Under the pieces are notes generated by a model. The model saw only the letters and a program-made list of their open reading frames with translations. It made no database searches and was not told where the DNA came from. The translations under genes and the position numbers were made by a program. DNA of 40,515 nt from Acidimicrobiaceae bacterium (GTDB lineage Bacteria > Actinomycetota > Acidimicrobiia > Acidimicrobiales > RAAP-2), in the NCBI GenBank assembly GCA_003138815.1, contig PLHD01000052.1:1-40515 (forward strand), in the 5' to 3' direction. Positions within the stretch are counted from its first letter, which is position 1, and every line of letters begins with the position of its first letter. Below are positions 25,904 to 33,036 of the stretch, piece after piece.

Positions 25904-25919
25904 ATACCCCTAGGGGTAT
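25904..25919. promoter_or_regulatory. ATACCC-N4-GGGTAT operator, divergent trx / DUF2892 promoters
   Basis: ATACCCCTAGGGGTAT, a fully symmetrical 16-bp palindrome. It lies between thioredoxin (minus) and the DUF2892/CstR-like/CoADR unit (plus). TATACT at 25919-25924 could be the plus-strand -10. One site can thus control both directions. Confidence 0.78.
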
Positions 25920-25954
25920 ATACTAGACGAAAGCCACCGATCATGAGTCGGCGC

Positions 25955-25972
25955 GCGGGCCGAAAGGCCCGC
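25955..25972 (+). other. 5'-UTR hairpin with GAAA tetraloop
   Basis: GCGGGCC-GAAA-GGCCCGC, a 7-bp all-GC stem capped by a GNRA tetraloop, in the leader of the DUF2892 gene just before its binding site (TTGGAG at about 25978). It may stabilise the transcript or tune initiation. No ligand-binding domain is evident, so I do not call it a riboswitch. Confidence 0.55.
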
Positions 25973-25988
25973 TGAGATTGGAGCACGA

Positions 25989-26189
25989 ATGGAATTCGTC
26001 AAGTTCATGTCATCGGGAAGTGGGCGGCTGGCGCGCGTCGTAGCCGGAGCCATTCTGATCGGCATTGGGATCGCGCTGGGGGGTGGATGGTTGGTTCTGT
26101 CTGTCATTGGTTTGGTTCCTCTGTTCGCCGGTGTCGCAAACGTATGCCTTCTCGCCCCGCTGATGGGTCAGCCCTTCAAGGGTCGATAG
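25989..26189 (+). CDS. small DUF2892-like membrane protein (paralogue)
   Basis: 66 aa, ATG 25989 seven bases after GGAG. MEFVKFMSSGSGRLARVVAG, two hydrophobic segments and a LLAPLMGQPFKGR tail, closely parallel to the protein at 20230. First gene of a unit with the single-Cys CstR paralogue, CoA-disulfide/persulfide reductase, Cys-rich mini-protein and methyltransferase. In known proteins such as YgaP this membrane hairpin anchors a rhodanese; here it is a free-standing subunit beside a rhodanese fusion enzyme. Confidence 0.82.
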   Translation: MEFVKFMSSGSGRLARVVAGAILIGIGIALGGGWLVLSVIGLVPLFAGVANVCLLAPLMGQPFKGR

Positions 26190-26261
26190 GTCGTATGTGA
26201 ATGGTCTCGATCAGCAGTTGTACGACTCACCACTCTGCAGGATTCCGGCGAAAGGAAGCCA

Positions 26262-26549
26262 GTGACTCTATTTGATGCACCGCACACACTTCAGGACGAA
26301 GACCAGATCGCCTCGATCACGAAGCGGCTGAAGCGAGCCCACGGTCAGTTGGGTGGCGTCGTACGCATGCTGGAAGAGGGAAGCTCCTGCGAGGACATCG
26401 TCATTCAGATGGCGGCCGTGGGAAAGGCCATCAATACCGCTGCGTTCACGCTGATCTCGGCGAGCCTCAAGGAGCGCCTCGTTGACCCCGACATTGAAAG
26501 CGGTCCAATGACCGAAAAATTGCAGAAGCTCTTCTTGAGCTTGGCGTAG
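26262..26549 (+). CDS. CsoR-family repressor, single-Cys CstR variant
   Basis: 95 aa, clearly a paralogue of the protein at 14131 (shared KRAHGQ and CEDIV-QMAAVGKA segments). Cys43 is kept, position 68 is Ser, and the second sensing Cys is Arg72. It cannot form the intersubunit Cys-Cys polysulfur bridge of CstR. Options are a constitutive repressor, formation of mixed tetramers with the two-Cys paralogue, or another modification of the lone Cys. Start GTG 26262 after AAAGGAAG; the stop lies 8 bp before the reductase gene. Confidence 0.88.
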   Translation: MTLFDAPHTLQDEDQIASITKRLKRAHGQLGGVVRMLEEGSSCEDIVIQMAAVGKAINTAAFTLISASLKERLVDPDIESGPMTEKLQKLFLSLA

Positions 26550-26557
26550 GGAGAAAT

Positions 26558-28201
26558 ATGAAAGTAGTCATTATCGGAGGAGTAGCCGGCGGCATGTCGG
26601 CGGCGACGAGGCTTCGTCGCCTGGACAACGACGCTGACATCATTGTGCTCGAAAGGAGCGGCCACGTCTCGTACGCCAACTGCGGGCTTCCATACTTCGT
26701 GGGTGGAGTTATCGGGGATGAGGAGTCGCTGTTGCTCCAAACTCCGGCGTCACTGCACGCCCGGTTCCGGCTCGACGTACGCGTCGACACCGAGGCCGTA
26801 GCCATCGATTCCTCGACCCGCACCGTGTCGGTCAAGAACCTCGTGAGGGGCGACTCGTACGAACTCTCCTACGACTACCTGATCCTGAGCCCGGGGGCGT
26901 CGGCCGTCATACCGCCGATTCCTGGCATAGAGGGAGCGCTGCCGCTTCGCACCGTCGAGGACGTGGAACGGATGGTGAGCGCCGTGGAGACGTCACCCGA
27001 AAATGCGGTCGTCATCGGGGGAGGGTTCATCGGCGTGGAGATCGCGGAGAACCTGAGGCATCGCGGCATTGCCACCACCATTATCGAGGCGACGGCGCAG
27101 GTCCTGGCCCCCCTGGACCCCGAGATGGCGGCGCCGGTCGCGAACGAACTGCGGCGCCACGGCGTGTCGCTGCATCTCGGCGATTCGGTCGAGGCGATAA
27201 CGTCGAGGGACGTGCGACTGGCCTCTGGCGAGGTCGTTCCGGCGGACCTGGTGATCGTCGCCATTGGGGTTCGCCCCGATACGAGCCTGGCCCGCGCAGC
27301 GGGACTCTCCATCGGCGAGCGCGGTGGCATCGCCGTCGACGAGTTCAACCGGACCAGTGTGTCGAACATATACGCGATTGGAGACGCCGCCGAGAAGAAG
27401 GACGCCCTCGACGGAGCGGGCACGCTGGTTCCCCTCGCCAACCTCGCCAACCGCCACGGACGAATCGTGGCGGATCACATCGCCGGACGCATCGTGCGAC
27501 CCCGTGCGACGATCGGAACCGCGATCGTGAAGGTTTTCGACCTTACAATCGCGACGACGGGTTGGAACGAGAAGCGACTCGCGTTGCAGGGCCGAGCATT
27601 CCTCGCCATCCACACGCACCCGGTGTCGCACGCGAGTTACTACCCCGGGGCCAAGGTTATGGCGCTCAAACTGCTCGTTGATCCGGCATCGGGAGCGATT
27701 CTCGGTGCCCAGGGCGTCGGCACCGAGGGTGTCGACAAGCGCATCGACGTGCTCGCTACCGCCATTCGGGCCGGACTGACGGCCCCGGAACTCGCGGACC
27801 TGGAGCTCGCCTACGCACCGCCATTCGGCTCGGCGAAGGACCCCGTCAACATGCTCGGCTACATCGCCGAGAACCTGCTCTCCGGGCTCGTCGAAACGGT
27901 GCAGTGGAGTGAAGTTGACAACTACCGGGCCCGAGGTGCCCAGTTCGTCGACGTGCGCACACCCAAGGAGTTCGCTCGTGGTTCGTTGCCCGGGGCGCTC
28001 AACATCCCGGTCGATCAACTCCGCGAGAGGTTCGGGGAACTCGACGACGTCGAGACCGTCGTCAACTGCCAGGTTGGCCAGCGAGGCCACGTCGCGACGC
28101 TGCTCCTGAACGAACTCGGCTTTCGAGCGGTGAACCTCGATGGCGGCTACAAGACGTGGCACTCCTCGCCCGCGGCCGTGACTCCCCAGCTCGTCGGCTG
28201 A
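26558..28201 (+). CDS. CoA-disulfide/persulfide reductase with C-terminal rhodanese
   Basis: 547 aa. N-terminal pyridine nucleotide-disulfide reductase with FAD motif VVIIGGVAGGMSAATRL and the single active Cys42 in SYANCGLPYFVGG, typical of CoADR/Nox enzymes. The NAD(P)H motif is AVVIGGGFIGVEIAENL (about 150). Dimerisation domain follows, then a rhodanese domain from about 455 with Cys504 in NCQVGQRGH. This CoADR-RHD architecture reduces CoA-persulfide, polysulfide or CoA-disulfide with NAD(P)H, releasing sulfide. It works opposite to or downstream of SQR. It sits in a unit with a DUF2892 protein and a CstR-like regulator, as such enzymes do in other bacteria. Confidence 0.93.
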   Translation: MKVVIIGGVAGGMSAATRLRRLDNDADIIVLERSGHVSYANCGLPYFVGGVIGDEESLLLQTPASLHARFRLDVRVDTEAVAIDSSTRTVSVKNLVRGDSYELSYDYLILSPGASAVIPPIPGIEGALPLRTVEDVERMVSAVETSPENAVVIGGGFIGVEIAENLRHRGIATTIIEATAQVLAPLDPEMAAPVANELRRHGVSLHLGDSVEAITSRDVRLASGEVVPADLVIVAIGVRPDTSLARAAGLSIGERGGIAVDEFNRTSVSNIYAIGDAAEKKDALDGAGTLVPLANLANRHGRIVADHIAGRIVRPRATIGTAIVKVFDLTIATTGWNEKRLALQGRAFLAIHTHPVSHASYYPGAKVMALKLLVDPASGAILGAQGVGTEGVDKRIDVLATAIRAGLTAPELADLELAYAPPFGSAKDPVNMLGYIAENLLSGLVETVQWSEVDNYRARGAQFVDVRTPKEFARGSLPGALNIPVDQLRERFGELDDVETVVNCQVGQRGHVATLLLNELGFRAVNLDGGYKTWHSSPAAVTPQLVG

Positions 28202-28241
28202 CGCCACGAATCATCAACAATAGAGAGAAAGGCAATAACTG

Positions 28242-28427
28242 ATGTGTCATCAAGCAACTTGTAGGAAGTGTTCAAAGCCGACGTGGCGTGGATGCGGGAA
28301 CCATATCGAGCAGGCGTTGGCCGGCATACCAAAGAATCAGCGGTGCACGTGCGGCCAGAACTCGGCAGCGTCAACGTCGAGTTCGAGTCCAGGTGAGGGA
28401 TTTTTCGCTCGGCTCCTGGGGCGCTGA
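28242..28427 (+). CDS. cysteine-rich mini-protein
   Basis: 61 aa, ATG 28242 after AGAAAGG. MCHQATCRKCSKPTWRGCG is followed by NHIEQALAGIPKNQRCTCG, giving seven Cys plus His residues, likely a zinc- or iron-binding knuckle. The second half is Ser-rich and ends FFARLLGR. It lies between the persulfide reductase and the methyltransferase, 4 bases before the latter. Function unknown. Similar CxxC-W-GCG mini-proteins occur in many bacteria, but I cannot name the family with certainty. Confidence 0.75.
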   Translation: MCHQATCRKCSKPTWRGCGNHIEQALAGIPKNQRCTCGQNSAASTSSSSPGEGFFARLLGR

Positions 28428-28431
28428 ACCC

Positions 28432-29223
28432 GTGACCACCGCGGCTGACCGATGGCGTCAGTCACTTGACGCCTGGGCGCTGCCCGACGACGTACTGGCG
28501 TCGGCGCAGGAGAGTCCGTGGATTCACCCGCCGGTGCTCTTCCAGATTCCTGACGTCATCGAGTCCTCGCCGTCGCATGATCGGGCGCGAGAAGCAGTCC
28601 CCGTGGGTGGCACCGTGCTGGACGTCGGCTGCGGAGGCGGAATCGCCGCCTTTGCGCTGACGCCTCCGGCAGCCCACGTGATCGGCGTGGATCACCAAGC
28701 CGAGATGCTGACGATGTTCCAGGCGAACGCCGCGAAGCACGGGGTCACCTGTCAGACAGTCGAAGGCTTCTGGCCGGCCGTGGCTGACGCCACACCCGGC
28801 GCCGACGTTGTGACCGCGCACCACGTCGTCTACAACGTAGGCGACATAGTCCCGTTTCTTCGAGCGCTAGACGATCACGCGCGGGTTCGCGTGGTCTTGG
28901 AGATGCCCGATCATCATCCTCTGGCGTCAATGTCCGAGGCGTGGCGGCACTTCTGGCAGCTCGAGCGTCCCGAGGGACCGACTCCGTCGGACCTGGTCGA
29001 CGTGCTCGAAGAGCTCGGTGTCCACGTGCACCGAGAGCAGTGGAGCGGTGCGATGCGCGTGGAGCGGAACCTCGAACAGGCCGCCCATTTCATACGTATC
29101 CGACTCTGCCTACCGGCGTCGCGAGAAGGTGAAGTCCGCGAATTCCTAGCCACTCAACCAGAATCCTCGATGAGAGAGTTGAACACCATCTGGTGGGATA
29201 CCTCGACACTCGCTGAGAGATGA
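28432..29223 (+). CDS. class I SAM-dependent methyltransferase
   Basis: About 263 aa from GTG 28432, 4 bp after the Cys-rich stop; the longer frame from 28288 overlaps that gene out of frame. Motif I is VLDVGCGGGIAAFALTPPA, the acidic strand is VIGVDHQAEML, and post-I is GADVVTAHHVVYNV. It lacks the conserved Cys triad of ArsM arsenite methyltransferase, so arsenic methylation is not supported in spite of the nearby ars genes. Last gene of the persulfide-reductase unit. The substrate may be a thiol or other small molecule. Confidence 0.85.
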   Translation: MTTAADRWRQSLDAWALPDDVLASAQESPWIHPPVLFQIPDVIESSPSHDRAREAVPVGGTVLDVGCGGGIAAFALTPPAAHVIGVDHQAEMLTMFQANAAKHGVTCQTVEGFWPAVADATPGADVVTAHHVVYNVGDIVPFLRALDDHARVRVVLEMPDHHPLASMSEAWRHFWQLERPEGPTPSDLVDVLEELGVHVHREQWSGAMRVERNLEQAAHFIRIRLCLPASREGEVREFLATQPESSMRELNTIWWDTSTLAER

Positions 29224-29606
29224 TCGACTGAGCCTTTTCCTCAGCGCTGCGTTGAAGGACTCGAAACTGTGACGTGCAGGATGGAGCGTGGTTACCGATT
29301 CAGCGACATCGTCGGTGGCGCGGGTACTGGCCTGACCATCGATTAGTTCGCGTCGGATCCATCCAAAGAGAAACTTTCCGATGGTTGTTGCGTGTCGAAC
29401 TGTTCGATAATTCCCTGTGTTTCAAAGGAAACCGTGTTGTTGCTGTCGGTCTTGTCTTGTGGTGTTGCAGAAATATGAGGCCTGTTCGAGTCGTCAAGTC
29501 TTGACTTGACGTATTTCGAGGGTTGAAAGCGCCGGAAGGAACGTGGCGAAGACAAGAGGGTCGGTGGCGTCAAACTCGGTTTTATTATTAACGACTTTAA
29601 AGTCAG
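29224..29606. other. intergenic between convergent units, with inverted repeats
   Basis: No supported gene. A weak hairpin (CTGAG/CTCAG, loop with T-run) at 29228-29244 follows the methyltransferase. A perfect 9-bp inverted repeat CGTCAAGTC-TT-GACTTGACG spans 29492-29511, and the palindrome GACTTTAAAGTC spans 29593-29604 beside the arsA stop. The flanking genes converge, so these may be terminators. Confidence 0.4.
29492..29511. terminator. inverted repeat between convergent operons
   Basis: CGTCAAGTC-TT-GACTTGACG, nine perfect base pairs. It lies 96 bp downstream of arsA on the minus strand and about 270 bp after the plus-strand methyltransferase. No T-tract. Terminator or protein-binding site, undecided. 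Confidence 0.35.
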
Positions 29607-31391
29607 CTACCGGACTAGTGCAACGGCCTGGCGCGTCGACTCCACGAGCGATTGCAGCGAGCGCGGCCCAGTGGGTGACGTCGGCTGCCAGGCGACGACC
29701 GCGACCAGCGAATGGTAGTCACGAATCTCCCGGAGCCAACGAACTTCGTGCCTAGCGCGCGCTACCAATGTCGGGTCGGTCGTGCCGGTCGCCGACAGAC
29801 TCTGGTTGACCACCCATGCCGCGGGGTGAATTCCTGCCCGGTCCAGATCTCCTTGGAGAGCGGCCGCTTCATGGACAGGGGTCGGCTCTGGAAGGGTGAC
29901 GAGTATGACAGAAGTGAAATCGGGGTCGCGCAACCGTCCCAGTAACTCCGAAACGTCACTTGGGGTTTGGTCCTGAAGGCGACTCACCTCACGGCTGTAG
30001 CTCTCGGCAGCGTCAAGGAGTAGCAGGGTGTGTCCGGTTGGCGCAGTGTCAAGGACGACGATTCGGTCAGTCGCTCGGGCGACAGTTGCCGCAAAAGCCT
30101 TGAAGACGGCAATCTCCTCGGTGCACGGAGATCGGAGATCCTCTTCGAGCACCGCTCGTCCAGCCTCGTCGAGATCGGCTCCCGCTGTCGCCAGTACGTC
30201 GGCGACGTACGCGGCGGTCACGACGTGGGGGTCGACTCGCTCGACCAGAAGGTTCGAAGGCCAAATCGCTCCCTCGTCGAGGGTGTCTTGAAGATGGGCT
30301 GCGGGATCGGTGGTAGTTAACGTGACCGGAAGTCCGCGCTCTGCTAGGTCGACGGCGAGGGCCGCGGCGATAGTGGTCTTGCCAACGCCTCCCTTGCCCA
30401 TGGTCATGACGAGTCCGTGACCCCTTCTCGCAACGTAATCGGCGATCTCGGCCAGTGACGTTGACGCAGCGTCAAAGTCATCCATGGCAACATCATCGGG
30501 GCCGTGTCCCTCGAGAAGATCACGTAGGGCCTTTGGGCCGATAGGAGCGCCGGAGAGCAGGGGAAGCATCTCGCGTCGCAGCCCGGCCAATGACCGGGGC
30601 AGCTTCTCTAGTGCTTCGCGGTGGCGGGCTTCCAGAGCCCGCGCGGTCTCATCCTCAAGGTTCTTGGCCGTGAAGACTCCGTTGATCAAAAGGTACTGGT
30701 TAGTGAGGCCCAACAGCTCCAACTCGGCCCGGGCACGATCGGCCTCGTTGATCGACCCGCTGTCAGGGCGCGTCACGAGAACAAGGGTCGTCGTGGCGGG
30801 GTCGGCCAGCGCGTCGAGGGCGATTCGGTACCGGTCCTGCGCCTGGGTGAGGCCGGACAACGGTCCAATGCACGTGGTGCCGGCGGTACTCGCGTTGAGG
30901 AATCCGGTCCACGCCGCCGGTAGCGCGAGCAGTCGCAGGGTATGACCCGTCGGCGCGGTGTCAAAGACGACGTGGTCGTACTGCGCGGTGGCCTCCGGAT
31001 CGGCCAACAATGCGGTGAACTCGTCAAAGGCCGCGATCTCCACGGTGCACGCGCCCGAGAGCTGCTCTTCAATTCCGCTCACGATGGTGCCGGGCAGTAC
31101 TCCACGAATCGGGCCGACGATGCGATCTCGGTACGCCGAGGCCGCGGCATTCGGGTCGATGTCGAGCGCGTCGAGTCGAGGAACGCCGTCAACCTGATGA
31201 GGCGCGCGTCCGATGGGGGTGCCGAGCACTTCGGCGAGGTTCGATGCCGGGTCGGTCGACACGAGCAGAACACGTCGCCCATTTCCGGCCAAGGCCACCG
31301 CCGTTGCCGACGAAAGCGATGTCTTGCCGACACCACCCTTGCCGGTGAAGAATATGAATCGAGTGGGACTAGTGAGGAGTTCTTGAAGCAT
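29607..31391 (-). CDS. arsA: ArsA arsenite-transporting ATPase
   Basis: 594 aa with two homologous halves. P-loops are FFTGKGGVGKTSLS (A1) and GKGGVGKTTIAA (A2). Each half has the signal-transduction motif DTAPTGHTL. ArsA binds As(III) or Sb(III) from ArsD and powers an ArsB or Acr3 pump at the membrane. It begins 12 bp after arsD. The unusual point is that no arsB or acr3 gene lies in the operon or in the window. Confidence 0.95.
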   Translation of the reverse strand: MLQELLTSPTRFIFFTGKGGVGKTSLSSATAVALAGNGRRVLLVSTDPASNLAEVLGTPIGRAPHQVDGVPRLDALDIDPNAAASAYRDRIVGPIRGVLPGTIVSGIEEQLSGACTVEIAAFDEFTALLADPEATAQYDHVVFDTAPTGHTLRLLALPAAWTGFLNASTAGTTCIGPLSGLTQAQDRYRIALDALADPATTTLVLVTRPDSGSINEADRARAELELLGLTNQYLLINGVFTAKNLEDETARALEARHREALEKLPRSLAGLRREMLPLLSGAPIGPKALRDLLEGHGPDDVAMDDFDAASTSLAEIADYVARRGHGLVMTMGKGGVGKTTIAAALAVDLAERGLPVTLTTTDPAAHLQDTLDEGAIWPSNLLVERVDPHVVTAAYVADVLATAGADLDEAGRAVLEEDLRSPCTEEIAVFKAFAATVARATDRIVVLDTAPTGHTLLLLDAAESYSREVSRLQDQTPSDVSELLGRLRDPDFTSVILVTLPEPTPVHEAAALQGDLDRAGIHPAAWVVNQSLSATGTTDPTLVARARHEVRWLREIRDYHSLVAVVAWQPTSPTGPRSLQSLVESTRQAVALVR

Positions 31392-31403
31392 GACAATCGC
31401 CGC

Positions 31404-31871
31404 TCAACAGCACGACGTACTGGTGCTGGTCTTCTTGCCCATCGTCAGGGGCTCTGAGGCAGAGCAGCAAGCCACTGCGTCCGCTGAGCCAACCTCACTT
31501 GACGAGCAGCACGACGTCTCAACTGCGTCTGCGTCTGCGTCTGAAGTTGACTCGACGGAAGGAGTCGCGATTGGGGACTTGGTCCATTCAGCTAACTCGT
31601 CGCGAGTTGGGAATCGTCCGGCCGAGCGTAAGTCTCCGTCAGTGAAGATAATTGGAAGCGCAGATTCGCCCGTCGTCGTCAGCAGTTCGCGGACTTGCTC
31701 GTTCTGGGCAAACGCCTGTGGCTCTTGACCGAGGTTGAATCGACGCACGGTCACCCCGGACGACGCGAGCATGTCGAGATCAGCGGCAAACCTTGCCAGC
31801 GCGGGGTCAACGCTCGGACCGCACACTCCGGTCGAACAGCACATCGCAGGGTCGAAGATTTCAATCTGCAC
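31404..31871 (-). CDS. arsD: ArsD arsenic metallochaperone
   Basis: 155 aa from GTG 31871 (AAGGGAG five bases upstream). The metalloid site MCCSTGVC gives Cys11, Cys12 and Cys17, equal to Cys12/13/18 of E. coli ArsD. The core covers residues 1-100. The C-terminal tail is Ser/Ala/Asp-rich with three further Cys pairs (SCCSS, ACCSA, SCC at the very end), also seen in enterobacterial ArsD. It hands As(III) to ArsA. Confidence 0.94.
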   Translation of the reverse strand: MQIEIFDPAMCCSTGVCGPSVDPALARFAADLDMLASSGVTVRRFNLGQEPQAFAQNEQVRELLTTTGESALPIIFTDGDLRSAGRFPTRDELAEWTKSPIATPSVESTSDADADAVETSCCSSSEVGSADAVACCSASEPLTMGKKTSTSTSCC

Positions 31872-31896
31872 TACAACTCCCTTGGTCGAACTACTA

Positions 31897-31913
31897 ATCG
31901 TTAATCGACGATA
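31897..31913. promoter_or_regulatory. putative ArsR site upstream of arsD
   Basis: ATCGT-N6-ACGAT inverted repeat. It includes TCGACGATA (31905-31913), which is repeated exactly at 32307-32315 just upstream of the arsR start. Shared 9-mer in both leader regions suggests an operator. Confidence 0.4.
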
Positions 31914-31955
31914 GCCGATGGACTAAGTCTTGTCAACTACCGACGAGAGATGACT

Positions 31956-32303
31956 TCACAGGGCCGCGATGCCCGCCTTTAAGGCAGCGAGGCCGGATGC
32001 GTTCACGCAGTAGCGGGTCCGGGGTCCCTCTATCTCGCCCTGTATTAATCCTGCTTCGCGAAGGATCCGTAAGTGCTCGGACACCGTGGACTGGGCAAGC
32101 CCGAGTTCGACGACAACGTCGCCGGTGACGCAGGCCTGACGGGCGTCAAGTACCCGAAGAATTCGCAACCTCGCAGGGTGAGCGAGGGCCTTCGCCATCA
32201 TCGCCAGATCGACGTCATCGGGCAGCTGCGCAACCGGCGCGCCAACGTCGACCACGCAACACTCGTCCAGGTTCGACGAAGAATCTGTTTGCCGAATGAC
32301 CAT
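31956..32303 (-). CDS. arsR: ArsR-family As(III)-responsive repressor
   Basis: 115 aa winged helix. Recognition helix region LGLAQSTVSEHLRIL. Metalloid ligands appear to be Cys15-Cys16 at the N-terminus and Cys58 (QACVTG), the arrangement of Corynebacterium glutamicum ArsR (Cys15/16/55), not the ELCVCDL type of E. coli. First gene of arsR-arsD-arsA on the minus strand; 84 bp to arsD. No Shine-Dalgarno before ATG 32303, so it may be leaderless. Confidence 0.92.
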   Translation of the reverse strand: MVIRQTDSSSNLDECCVVDVGAPVAQLPDDVDLAMMAKALAHPARLRILRVLDARQACVTGDVVVELGLAQSTVSEHLRILREAGLIQGEIEGPRTRYCVNASGLAALKAGIAAL

Positions 32304-32306
32304 AGT

Positions 32307-32315
32307 TCGACGATA
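32307..32315. promoter_or_regulatory. putative ArsR site upstream of arsR
   Basis: TCGACGATA, the exact 9-mer also present upstream of arsD at 31905. It lies 4 bp before the arsR start codon, within the likely promoter. Confidence 0.35.
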
Positions 32316-32517
32316 ACGGACTGAGACGCACCGCGCTGCGCCAGGGCTGGAGCGATAGCTGTGGCTTTTTACTCACGAAATATTAACTCAAAGATTATTG
32401 AGTGATAATGTCGGCGAGATCGTGCTGAACCCGGAAAAGGACTATCAACCAATCATCCGGACACCCAAAACCTAAGATGCACAGGTTCGAGTGTCCGGGA
32501 TGTCTTGACACATCACA

Positions 32518-32545
32518 GGAGCACCCCCAACGGAGCACCCCCAAC
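32518..32545. repeat. tandem 14-bp duplication at the tRNA 3' end
   Basis: GGAGCACCCCCAAC occurs twice back to back (32518-32531 and 32532-32545). The unit is the acceptor 3' strand of the tRNA remnant. It suggests repeated integration/excision or slippage at an attachment site. Confidence 0.7.
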
Positions 32546-32592
32546 CGGATTCGAACCCGTGCCGTCACCTTGAAAGGGTGGTAGTCCTTTGT
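32535..32592 (-). pseudogene. 3' half of a tRNA-Glu (UUC), attachment-site remnant
   Basis: On the minus strand: anticodon arm CCACC-CTTTCAA-GGTGA (anticodon TTC, outer pair broken), T-arm ACGGG-TTCGAAT-CCGGT (one mismatch) and acceptor strand TGGGGGTGC. The D-arm and 5' acceptor are missing. A nearly identical acceptor/T-arm end (18 of 19 bases) lies at 40497-40515. Partial tRNA copies of this kind are left when an integrase recombines into a tRNA 3' end. Confidence 0.7.
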
Positions 32593-33036
32593 AACGACAA
32601 GAGGTAAAAGGACTGATCAAAAGGTATTTCTGGTGACGCCTTACTTGTCTTTAGTTGCCGCGGGCACTCCACGGGCACTAAGGACACGAAGCCTTCAGGT
32701 CAAGGAGAGTGAGTACCACGGTTCGCTGTTCGGGTTGCCCGGTCATCGACTGGTCCATTGCAGCGACCGATGGAACTCGCCAGAGCAACGCCCAGGTCAA
32801 AGAGAACTACGAGTTTGCGAAGGTGGAGATCATCAAGTCGTCAGCGCGCGGCCGCCATCCAACTGACCAAGACAGATGGGCTTAACGTTCGTGATGCCGG
32901 CGCGATTATGGGACTGTAATATCAGCGCGTGGCGCAGCTCACCAGTGCTAGTGCCAAAGATCGGGCACCATAGATCTGCTAGGCCGACTGGCCAACCGAG
33001 GACAACTGCGAATGGGTCCATCCTCCAAGACTGATT

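Larger units (their letters stand above)
32316..33036. other. long intergenic region holding the left island edge
   Basis: About 720 bases without a firm gene. AT-rich sequence at 32370-32410, then the tRNA-Glu 3' remnant (32535-32592). A plus-strand frame 32709-32885 (VKENYEFAKVEIIKSSARG) looks somewhat coding but its GTG sits one base after AAGGAG and no family is recognised. Confidence 0.4.

Noticed and set aside
26993-28207. 404-aa minus-strand open frame opposite the CoADR-rhodanese gene
   Set aside because: Antisense shadow of a strongly conserved gene.
28432-29223. Assignment of this methyltransferase as ArsM
   Set aside because: The conserved ArsM cysteines are not present and it belongs to the persulfide-reductase unit by spacing.
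32709-32885. Plus-strand ORF with CSGCPVIDW and VKENYEFAKVEI segments
   Set aside because: GTG start lies one base after AAGGAG, too close, and the protein is not recognised. It may be a fragment of mobile-element origin.
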